Part shown: piece after piece, positions 6,387 through 15,183 of the stretch
How positions within the stretch are numbered: the stretch's first letter is position 1
Layout of the letters: each line of letters starts with the position of its first letter
DNA from: Bacteroidota bacterium
Lineage (GTDB): Bacteria > Bacteroidota > Bacteroidia > Chitinophagales > Chitinophagaceae
DNA length: 15,183 nt
Direction of reading: 5' to 3'
Assembly (NCBI GenBank): GCA_023386855.1
Contig: JAEWIW010000244.1
Location: 1 to 15,183 of the forward strand
The notes under the pieces: generated by a model
What the model saw: the letters and a program-made list of their open reading frames with translations, nothing else
What the model was told of the DNA's origin: nothing
Databases searched by the model: none
Translations under genes and position numbers: made by a program

Positions 6387-7427
6387 TCAAAGATTATGAG
6401 GTATCCGTTTATTCATTACGCTAAACCATAATGGTGGAACAAGTGAAAGGAGCATCATACCCGGATAGCCCGTTGGCATTTGCGGTGCATCATCATGATG
6501 CCTTAATACCTGGTATTTCCTGCTGGCAAGGTAATGGTGATCGCTATGCCTTGATAATTCAAACAACATCAGTCGTCCCAATACATGATTACTGTTCCAG
6601 CTATGAGCAGGCATGGTACGCTGGTATTGCCCGGTTGCAAGTTTATTCCTGCTGAGTCCATAATGCTCGATATAGTTGACCGTTTCAAGCAGCAGTATTC
6701 CCATCAATGCTGCAGCGAGGTAATAAAAAATAACCGGTACCCCGAACAACACATATATCAACAGCACCCATATCAGTTGTACAATATGTGCCTGCAGCAT
6801 TTCATTATGGATAGAAAGTTTCCGGTAACCTTTCTTCACTGCAACAGTGCCGGCGATCTTCCATGCAGAGATATAACTGAATACAATTGATCTTAGCCAG
6901 AAGAGGTACACTGCTTCATTCTTCCTTGCACTGCTAGGGTCTTCAGGAGTGGCAACCCTTTTATGATGACCCTTGTTATGCTCTATGAAAAAATGCATGT
7001 ATAGTGAAATCATTAAAGAAGCCTTGGCAAGAAATTGTTCGTATGGCTTAACCCTGTGGCCGAGTTCATGGCCAACATTTATCCCGAAAATCCCGCAGAC
7101 CATTCCCATGCTTGCGGTTCTTCCGATAATATCAGGAACAGTCAATGCAGGATCGTGCATGGAATGAAGGAAAAGATAAAGAATGGGAAATTCAAGCAGC
7201 ACAACAAGGTAAAGGATGAAATCATAGCGCCGGTCTTCACGAGCAAGTTCTTCTTCCACCACCGACAAATTAGTTGGATCAGGTTTGAATAACAGTTCCA
7301 GCAATGGAATGACGATCCAGGAGTAGATCAATGGAATATAACAGGCAAGCCCATACGAAGTAAAAGATTGCAATGCCCCAAAATATACCAGCAGGGGGGC
7401 AAGATACCTGAATGCACGACTTCGCAT
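6387..7427 (-). CDS. alkB: Alkane 1-monooxygenase (AlkB-type membrane di-iron hydroxylase)
   Basis: Integral membrane di-iron enzyme that hydroxylates the terminal carbon of alkanes or fatty chains using O2 and electrons from rubredoxin. The 346-aa product has several hydrophobic helices in the first 120 and the 215-250 regions. All histidine boxes are present: HELGHR at 120-125, 'EHNKGHHKRVATPEDP' (149-164), NYIEHYG at 251-257 (the box that marks AlkB against desaturases), and 'LFELSRHSDHH' ending at 298, followed by 'APQMPTGYP'. No rubredoxin or rubredoxin reductase gene is nearby, so electron partners must be elsewhere. In a non-degrader the true substrate may be a lipid rather than an n-alkane. 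It converges with serS across 88 bp with no clear terminator. Confidence 0.92.
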   Translation of the reverse strand: MRSRAFRYLAPLLVYFGALQSFTSYGLACYIPLIYSWIVIPLLELLFKPDPTNLSVVEEELAREDRRYDFILYLVVLLEFPILYLFLHSMHDPALTVPDIIGRTASMGMVCGIFGINVGHELGHRVKPYEQFLAKASLMISLYMHFFIEHNKGHHKRVATPEDPSSARKNEAVYLFWLRSIVFSYISAWKIAGTVAVKKGYRKLSIHNEMLQAHIVQLIWVLLIYVLFGVPVIFYYLAAALMGILLLETVNYIEHYGLSRNKLATGQYQRTMPAHSWNSNHVLGRLMLFELSRHSDHHYLASRKYQVLRHHDDAPQMPTGYPGMMLLSLVPPLWFSVMNKRIPHNL

Positions 7428-7444
7428 CTGAACTGTTTTAGCAA

Positions 7445-7452
7445 GAAATATA
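7445..7452 (-). promoter_or_regulatory. Weak candidate -7 element for alkB
   Basis: Minus-strand TATATTTC differs from TAnnTTTG at the last base only and lies about 18 bases before the alkB start. A T-rich stretch occurs about 20 bp upstream but no clear TTTG. Confidence 0.25.
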
Positions 7453-7474
7453 AACCTGGTATAATTTAAAATAA

Positions 7475-7513
7475 AACCGGGAATAAATAATGAATCATTA
7501 CCTATTCCCGGTT
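7475..7513 (-). terminator. 39-bp palindrome, probable terminator of the gyrB-side transcript
   Basis: AACCGGGAATA (7475-7485) pairs perfectly over 11 bp with TATTCCCGGTT (7503-7513). Inside is a second perfect palindrome, TAATGA-A-TCATTA (7488-7500), separated by two bases on each side. On the minus strand the stem is followed by TTATTTTAAATTAT, a fair T-rich tail, which suits termination after the 68-aa gene. It also sits 48 bases before the alkB start, so an operator role is an alternative. Confidence 0.6.
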
Positions 7514-7532
7514 CATTGAATCAGTAAAGTTT

Positions 7533-7550
7533 AGCGGGGATGTCCCCGTT
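7533..7550. repeat. Small GC hairpin
   Basis: CGGGG (7535-7539) pairs with CCCCG (7544-7548) around ATGT, extended by a G-T and an A-T pair outside. It lies between the 68-aa gene's stop and the larger palindrome and may act with it in transcript 3'-end formation or stability. Confidence 0.45.
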
Positions 7551-7576
7551 TATTACCAGTGTTTGAATTCAATCTG

Positions 7577-7783
7577 TTACTCCCAGCCTTTTTTTGCAAT
7601 ACCTGCTTTGATTGCAGCCAGTGCTTTTTCTTCTCCCAGCAGGGTGGTCAGTTTATTTCCTTTACCATCATGACCCTGTGCCATATAGGCTCCCTTCGCT
7701 GTTTTGGAGATCACTGCGTCTTTTATTTCAACACCTTTCTCTTTAGTTTTTACATTATAAGCCGTGAGTTTAATGTCTGCCAT
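7577..7783 (-). CDS. Small orphan protein, 68 aa
   Basis: I do not recognise the family. The product begins MADIKLTAYNVKTKEKGVEI and ends with 'ALAAIKAGIAKKGWE'. It is lysine-rich, soluble and has no cysteine, signal or membrane segment. An alternating beta-like first half ('IKDAVISKTAKGAYMAQGHDG') and a helical C-terminus suggest a compact small domain. Evidence that it is real: a sensible start preceded by an A-rich leader (AAAACAAATAAC just before the ATG on the minus strand), its place 51 bases after the gyrB stop, and a terminator-like palindrome soon after its own stop. It is probably read through from gyrB or from a promoter in the 51-bp gap. A shadow ORF on the opposite strand (7559-7804) is much less protein-like. 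Confidence 0.7.
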   Translation of the reverse strand: MADIKLTAYNVKTKEKGVEIKDAVISKTAKGAYMAQGHDGKGNKLTTLLGEEKALAAIKAGIAKKGWE

Positions 7784-7792
7784 GTTATTTGT

Positions 7793-7814
7793 TTTAATGG
7801 TTGATTTAATGGTT
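7793..7814. repeat. Direct repeat of a 10-mer upstream of the small gene
   Basis: TTTAATGGTT occurs at 7793-7802 and 7805-7814 (AACCATTAAA on the gene strand), a 12-bp period, inside the 51-bp gap between gyrB and the 68-aa gene. It could be a regulatory site or a simple local duplication. Confidence 0.4.
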
Positions 7815-7834
7815 ATTGGTTGAATGCTTTACAA

Positions 7835-10763
<2,929 letters not shown>

Positions 10764-10819
10764 TTATTTGGTATAACTGCGAACTACATTGACAACTTCA
10801 CACCGGGTTTGCCTTTTGT

Positions 10820-10855
10820 GTATTTCGTATTTTGTATTTCGTATTTTGTATTTCG
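10820..10855. repeat. Heptamer array GTATTTY
   Basis: Five consecutive 7-mers alternate GTATTTC and GTATTTT (10820-10854), with a further base. It lies in the 95-bp gap between the MerR gene and the convergent propeller-like gene and directly follows the latter's stop. Confidence 0.85.
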
Positions 10856-10858
10856 TCT

Positions 10859-11680
10859 TCATTCCGTTTTCCGTATTCCGTTTTCCGTATTCCATCCAAC
10901 CACTCCCTCTTCCGTCAGCGTATAAACTTTTCCCTGGCCAATTACCATCTTTTTTGCCTTACTCATCATGGCAGGAATTTTTAATTGCTGCAGTTTTAAT
11001 GAGCCTGGTTCATACCGGTAAAGAAAATTTTCATCCCTTCCTATCAGCGCCTGTTTTATTACCGTAAAATCTTTCCATCCCGTGAAAGGAAGCATTCTTT
11101 TCAGCGTTCCATAATAATCGAATACATACACCCCTTTGGCCGGGTCGTATAAAAATAGTTGCCTGTCTTCATCAATGATATTCTGAATTACTGGAATGGA
11201 ATCAAAGAGCATCCTGAAATCAGTGGTCTGGTCGAGCAACTTTCCTTCCTCGTTTATTCTTTTTAGTTGTGCCTCCTGTTCATCATACAACCAGATATTA
11301 TTGTCATATGATGAAGCAACAGCACTTACCTGGAAAAGATTAAGTTTTCGCAGATCGATCACCGCCCTGGCATTGAGCAGCCTGTCGAGTACCACCACTG
11401 TTGAAAAATCCTTGAAATAGAGCAGTATCTTCAGGGGATTGGTCACATCAACCGAATACAGTTTTCCAAACTTTCTTACGTTATTGTACACCGCAATGGA
11501 ATCCCCATTGGGTGCAAGTTTCTTTAATTGTCCATCCTCATTTACCAGGTAAATATTATCGAGGTTGTCGACATACAGGTCGTTGAATTTTCCTTTAATA
11601 GTTGAAGAATATGTAAAGGTTTCCTGCTGTGCAACGGCCAGCAGGGGCATCAATAAGCATATCAACAGGGTTTTGATCAT
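10859..11680 (-). CDS. Secreted beta-propeller-like hypothetical protein
   Basis: A 273-aa protein with a clear signal peptide (MIKTLLICLLMPLLAVAQ, cleavage after about residue 17; no lipobox cysteine), so it is exported to the periplasm or beyond. The mature part is a run of short beta strands with recurring DNLDNIYLVNEDGQLKKL-, 'NNIWLYDEQEAQLKRINEEG'- and 'VYVFDYYGTLKRMLPF'-like units spaced about 40-50 residues, the look of a small propeller. No T9SS C-terminal domain is present. I cannot name a function. It starts 12 bases after the lpxH stop on the same strand, so it is likely the last gene of the ftsH-LUD-lpxH transcript and may have an envelope role. Its 3' end is made of heptamer repeats, so the last few residues may differ between strains. 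Confidence 0.75.
   Translation of the reverse strand: MIKTLLICLLMPLLAVAQQETFTYSSTIKGKFNDLYVDNLDNIYLVNEDGQLKKLAPNGDSIAVYNNVRKFGKLYSVDVTNPLKILLYFKDFSTVVVLDRLLNARAVIDLRKLNLFQVSAVASSYDNNIWLYDEQEAQLKRINEEGKLLDQTTDFRMLFDSIPVIQNIIDEDRQLFLYDPAKGVYVFDYYGTLKRMLPFTGWKDFTVIKQALIGRDENFLYRYEPGSLKLQQLKIPAMMSKAKKMVIGQGKVYTLTEEGVVGWNTENGIRKTE
10864..10891. repeat. Heptamer array CCGTWTT inside a coding 3' end
   Basis: Four consecutive 7-mers alternate CCGTTTT and CCGTATT. On the minus strand they encode the last residues of the propeller-like protein (NTENGIRKTE), ending at the TGA at 10859-10861. Because seven is not a multiple of three, gain or loss of one unit would change the C-terminus and the stop. Confidence 0.85.
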
Positions 11681-11692
11681 GATACAAATGCT

Positions 11693-12478
11693 TTATTTCC
11701 TGATGATCTTTTCTTCATTTGCAGGATAGATTGATTGCAGTTCCATGTTCATACCATCAAAACTTGCAAAGGTGAAATACCGTATCCAATCGCCCAGGTT
11801 AATATACCTGCTGCCATTCATTAACGCATGATCAATAGGAAGGTGCCGGTGACCGAATACAAGGTAATCGTAGTGTTGTTTAGCCAGTATTTCTTTTGAG
11901 TAGATGATAAGCCATTCATTTTCCTCCCCTAAAAAGATCTCGTCATTTTTACCAGTAGATGCTCTTGATTTACGGCTGAAATAATCCGCTAGTCCCATTC
12001 CAAAATAAGGAGGCAGCATCCCGAACAGCCATTGGCAGACAGGGCTCCGGAAAACCTTCTTTAAAGCCTTATAACCATGATCGCCGGGCCCAAGACCATC
12101 GCCATGACCGACCAGGAACTTTTTATCATTGAACTGGAATTCGCGCGGTTCAAAGTAAACCGGCATATTGAATTCTTCCTGGAAATAATCTTTCATCCAC
12201 ATATCATGGTTGCCGGCAAAAAAGTTCAATTGAATTCCTGCATCACTCAGGTCGGCCAGCTTACCCAACAGGCGCGTATAACCTTTAGGAACTACTTTTT
12301 TATATTCATACCAGAAATCGAACATATCGCCTACGATGAAAACGACTGCAGCATCATGCTTAATGGAATCAAGAAAGGATACGATGACCTGCTCACGTTC
12401 GCGACTCCTTTTAGCATCGGGTGCGCCAAGATGAAAGTCGGAAAGAAAATAAACCTTCTTACCTGGGGATAACTGCAT
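11693..12478 (-). CDS. lpxH: UDP-2,3-diacylglucosamine diphosphatase
   Basis: Calcineurin-like phosphoesterase of lipid A synthesis that cleaves UDP-2,3-diacylglucosamine to lipid X and UMP at the inner membrane face. The 261-aa product carries all metal ligands in order: D14-F-H16 in FLSDFHLG, D51 in VGDMFDFW, N90-H91 in FAGNHDMW, H125 in VGHGDGLG, and H210/H212 in VFGHRH. A 'GPGDHGYKALKKVFRSPVCQWLF' insert (130-152) is familiar from Bacteroidota members. LpxH, LpxI and LpxG are alternatives in different phyla; this pattern is LpxH-like. The gene starts at 12478, 15 bases after the LUD gene, and is followed after 12 bases by the propeller-like gene. It shows the organism is Gram-negative with lipid A. 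Confidence 0.88.
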   Translation of the reverse strand: MQLSPGKKVYFLSDFHLGAPDAKRSREREQVIVSFLDSIKHDAAVVFIVGDMFDFWYEYKKVVPKGYTRLLGKLADLSDAGIQLNFFAGNHDMWMKDYFQEEFNMPVYFEPREFQFNDKKFLVGHGDGLGPGDHGYKALKKVFRSPVCQWLFGMLPPYFGMGLADYFSRKSRASTGKNDEIFLGEENEWLIIYSKEILAKQHYDYLVFGHRHLPIDHALMNGSRYINLGDWIRYFTFASFDGMNMELQSIYPANEEKIIRK

Positions 12479-12493
12479 CGGTCAAATTTAGCA

Positions 12494-13141
12494 TTAAAAT
12501 GGAGGCAGTTGTTCAACGAGGAAGAGATAGACCTCTTTGGGACCATGAACGCCCACCACCAGTGTTTTTTCAATATCCGCGGTGCGGCTGGGGCCGGTGG
12601 CAAAACTGATCATGGAAGGCAGTTCCTGTGGGTATTTTTCTTTCAATAATTGAAACGCATCCTTGATATCATAAACCAGTTGGTCAACGGTGGCAATACA
12701 GATATGAACAGGGGCATAAACACTTGCCGTTCTCCCGCTCGCCTGTGCCGCGCTGAGGACCATTGAACCTGTGCGGGCTACTAGGCATTCACAGGAAGTA
12801 ATAGCCACATCACAGGAAGAAAGATCCTGGTATAGATCACCACCACCGTTAATTACAGGTAACAATGCTGCAAGCTTTGGTTCATTGCAAAAAACCTTTT
12901 CAAGCTTTTCCGAGGCCAGGAGGGCATGCAATTGGGCATTGAGCTCACCTGCATCGCTGCAGTAAACAAATTTGCCCAGCAGCTTTGAAAACTGCTCGGC
13001 AAATTCAACTTCAAGTTCCTGGATGGAAGGGTGATACACTGATGTATTGCCTTCACTTCCCGGAAAAGGAATAGGCGTTGATTGACTCAACGCCTTCCGT
13101 ATTTTTTTTAAGATGTTCTCCTTAGAGGGTGAAACGTTCAT
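12494..13141 (-). CDS. LUD domain protein (LutC/YkgG family)
   Basis: A 215-aa protein with the LUD (lactate utilisation, DUF162) domain. The N-terminal region has 'KENILKKIRKAL' (7-18), the usual LutC opening helix. The core has 'SSCDVAITSCECLVARTGSMVLSA' (108-131), 'VYAPVHICIA', and the signature 'ISFATGPSRTADIEKTLVVGVHGPKEVYLFLVE' (178-210). In LutABC this protein takes part in lactate oxidation; here lutA and lutB are absent, and the gene stands between ftsH and lpxH with gaps of 20 and 15 bases, which argues for a different or unlinked role. A lone LUD gene next to ftsH is something I recall from other Bacteroidota. Function in this context unknown. Confidence 0.85.
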   Translation of the reverse strand: MNVSPSKENILKKIRKALSQSTPIPFPGSEGNTSVYHPSIQELEVEFAEQFSKLLGKFVYCSDAGELNAQLHALLASEKLEKVFCNEPKLAALLPVINGGGDLYQDLSSCDVAITSCECLVARTGSMVLSAAQASGRTASVYAPVHICIATVDQLVYDIKDAFQLLKEKYPQELPSMISFATGPSRTADIEKTLVVGVHGPKEVYLFLVEQLPPF

Positions 13142-13161
13142 GACTCTTCATTAGGGATTGA

Positions 13162-15183
13162 TTAAGAAGTTGCCGGATGAATATTGCTATCATACGGGGG
13201 AACTCCCTCGCTTATTGTTCCTGTTTCTGAATGATGCTCAGGGTTACCATCCACATCCAGTGTTTTTCTTTCACCATAGGGGCGCTTACCGATAAGATTT
13301 TCCACATCACTCTGGAACAGCACTTCACGATCGAGTAATGCTTCTGCCAGTTTCTCAACCTGTTCTTTCTTCTCAGCAAGCAACGCTTTTGTTTTATCGT
13401 ATGCTACCTGGATCAGGTTCCTTACCTCTTCATCGATGAGTTTTGAAGTCTCTTCAGAATAAGGTTTGGTGAACTGGTTCTCTGCAGCAGGATCATAGAA
13501 ACTAACATTACCTACTTTGGTATTCATACCATAAACGGTCACCATTGAATAGGCGATCCTTGTAACCTGCTGAAGGTCGTTCTGCGCACCGGTAGAGATC
13601 TTATTGAAGAAGATATCCTCACTAGCCCTTCCGCCAAGTGTCATACAGATCTGGTCCATCAACTGGTCGGTATTATACAGGTACTGTTCTTTCGGTGTGT
13701 ATTGTGCATATCCCAACGCGGCAACACCACGCGGAACGATGGTCACTTTCAATAAAGGATAGGCATGCTCCAGGAACCAGCCACAGATGGCATGACCAGC
13801 TTCGTGGTAAGCAATGATCCTTTTTTCTTCGGGCGATATGATCTTGTTCTTTTTCTCCAATCCACCAATTACACGGTCAACAGCATCCTGGAAGTCTTCC
13901 ATTTCAACATGCTCTTTTCCTTTTCTTGCTGCTATCAGCGCGGCTTCATTACAAACGTTGGCAATATCAGCTCCTGCAAAACCCGGAGTCTGTTCGGCCA
14001 GTTTATGAATGTCAAGTTTTGTAGAAATCTTGATCGGCTTAAGGTGTACTTTAAAGATATGCTCACGACCTTTAAGATCGGGTTTATCAATGGAGATCTG
14101 CCTGTCGAATCTTCCGGGACGAAGCAAAGCAGTATCCAGTACATCGGGTCGGTTGGTAGCCGCCAGTACAATAATGCCGCTTTCTCCACTGAATCCATCC
14201 ATTTCCACCAGCAACTGGTTAAGCGTACTTTCTCTTTCATCATTACTCATGATGGCATTCTTACCACGGGCTCGGCCAATGGCGTCGATCTCATCGATGA
14301 ATATGATACAGGGGGCTTTTTCCCTGGCCTGCTTGAACAGGTCACGAACACGGCTGGCACCTACACCCACGAAAAGTTCAACAAAGTCGGAACCACTCAT
14401 CGAGAAGAAAGGAACCTGCGCTTCACCTGCCATAGCTTTTGCCAGAAGGGTTTTACCCGTACCGGGAGGACCTATCAGCAACGCACCTTTAGGAATTTTA
14501 CCTCCAAGAGAAGTATATTTTTTAGGATTCTTAAGGAAATCCACGATCTCCATCACTTCTACCTTGGCTTCGTCGAGGCCGGCAACATCAGCGAAAGTGA
14601 TGTTCACCTTTGTGCCTTTATCGAAAAGGGTAGCTTTTGATTTACCGATATTGAAAATCCCACCTGCACCGCCACCACCAGGTGAACCGCCGCCCATTTT
14701 ACGCATCAGCATGATCCAAATCAGCACGATCACCAATAAGGGGAGAAGGAAGTTCAGAACGGGAACAAACCATTCGCCTTCCTGGGTGGGAGAATAGGGA
14801 ACTTCAAGTGAGGGATTTTTTTCAAACCAGCTGTTAAGCCTTTTTTCAAATTCATCGGCCTTGGTAACCTTGAATTCAAATTGAGGACCTTCCTGCTTTG
14901 AGGCAGGCCAGCCCTTACTCATTTTTTCCTGGTAATAGGGTTTCTGGAGGCTGTCTTTCTTGATGTATACCCTGACAAGATTCTTATTGGTAACAATGAC
15001 GAGTTTTTCAACGTCGCCCTTTTCAAGCATATTATTACGGAATTCCTGTTCAGACTCGATGGGTTTAGCATCAGGTGCGAATGATCCAAAAAACTGGAAA
15101 CCAACCAGGACCGCGAAAATAATGGCCCAGATCCAATAGATATTGAATTTAGGACCCTTCCGTGGAGCATTGCCATCCTCTCT
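13162..15183 (-). CDS. ftsH: ATP-dependent zinc metalloprotease FtsH, 5' end cut by the window
   Basis: Membrane-anchored AAA+ protease that degrades misfolded membrane proteins and regulatory targets. 673 residues are visible; only a few N-terminal residues are missing. Numbering from the window edge: first membrane helix about 14-36 ([20 protein letters not shown]), periplasmic region, second helix about 141-160, a GGG-rich linker, Walker A GPPGTGKT 238-245, Walker B IIFIDE 293-298, arginine-finger segment 'RPGRFDRQ', zinc site HEAGH 460-464 and the third ligand D536 in GAQNDL. The C-terminus has a polar, probably disordered tail after '[10 protein letters not shown]'. An internal ATG at 15030 would lose the first membrane helix, so it is not the start. 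FtsH is known to degrade the lipid A enzyme LpxC in E. coli; linkage to lpxH here is suggestive only. Confidence 0.96.
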   Translation of the reverse strand, partial: REDGNAPRKGPKFNIYWIWAIIFAVLVGFQFFGSFAPDAKPIESEQEFRNNMLEKGDVEKLVIVTNKNLVRVYIKKDSLQKPYYQEKMSKGWPASKQEGPQFEFKVTKADEFEKRLNSWFEKNPSLEVPYSPTQEGEWFVPVLNFLLPLLVIVLIWIMLMRKMGGGSPGGGGAGGIFNIGKSKATLFDKGTKVNITFADVAGLDEAKVEVMEIVDFLKNPKKYTSLGGKIPKGALLIGPPGTGKTLLAKAMAGEAQVPFFSMSGSDFVELFVGVGASRVRDLFKQAREKAPCIIFIDEIDAIGRARGKNAIMSNDERESTLNQLLVEMDGFSGESGIIVLAATNRPDVLDTALLRPGRFDRQISIDKPDLKGREHIFKVHLKPIKISTKLDIHKLAEQTPGFAGADIANVCNEAALIAARKGKEHVEMEDFQDAVDRVIGGLEKKNKIISPEEKRIIAYHEAGHAICGWFLEHAYPLLKVTIVPRGVAALGYAQYTPKEQYLYNTDQLMDQICMTLGGRASEDIFFNKISTGAQNDLQQVTRIAYSMVTVYGMNTKVGNVSFYDPAAENQFTKPYSEETSKLIDEEVRNLIQVAYDKTKALLAEKKEQVEKLAEALLDREVLFQSDVENLIGKRPYGERKTLDVDGNPEHHSETGTISEGVPPYDSNIHPATS

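Noticed and set aside
10820..10891. Possible CRISPR array
   Set aside because: The repeat unit is only 7 bp and contiguous, with no spacers and no cas genes.
13765..14797. Long open frames (291 and 262 aa) on the plus strand opposite ftsH
   Set aside because: They lie wholly inside the strongly conserved antisense ftsH coding region and their products have no protein-like domain order; they are codon-bias shadows.

Overview
The window looks like core chromosome of a Bacteroidota bacterium, most likely of the Chitinophagaceae or a close relative (inference). The signs are a type IX secretion C-terminal domain, starts that lack Shine-Dalgarno sequences, several exact matches to the Bacteroidota -7 promoter element TAnnTTTG, and a gene set typical of that group. 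I see no prophage, transposase, CRISPR array, tRNA or rRNA. All protein families except three small or secreted hypotheticals and one small-RNA locus are recognisable.

Left part (1-3489): the 3' end of a PorZ-like T9SS protein overlaps recO by one base. recO converges on an amidohydrolase gene, which is divergent from prfA (release factor 1). Middle (3490-3723): a 234-bp gap between the convergent prfA and vanZ genes. It holds a GC-rich hairpin, a short tandem repeat, an exact sigma-54 promoter match (TGGCAC-N5-TTGC) and, about 65 bp beyond it, a strong intrinsic terminator. Together these predict a small RNA of about 85 nt, the most interesting item in the window. Next (3724-6298): a minus-strand set (114-aa hypothetical, gcvH, vanZ) divergent from serS. 

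Right part (6387-15183): alkB (alkane monooxygenase), then, upstream of it on the same strand, a 68-aa orphan protein and gyrB. A 39-bp palindrome that doubles as a terminator separates the small gene from alkB. gyrB is divergent from a MerR-family regulator with a long proline-rich N-terminal extension. After a pair of heptamer repeat arrays comes a tight minus-strand cluster that reads ftsH (cut by the window edge), a LUD-domain gene, lpxH and a secreted propeller-like protein, with gaps of 20, 15 and 12 bases. This cluster joins membrane-protein quality control (FtsH) with lipid A synthesis (LpxH).

The genes are mostly housekeeping: translation (prfA, serS), DNA topology and repair (gyrB, recO), one-carbon metabolism (gcvH) and envelope functions (porZ, lpxH, ftsH). 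Everything here was read by eye from the sequence; no database search or folding programme was run.
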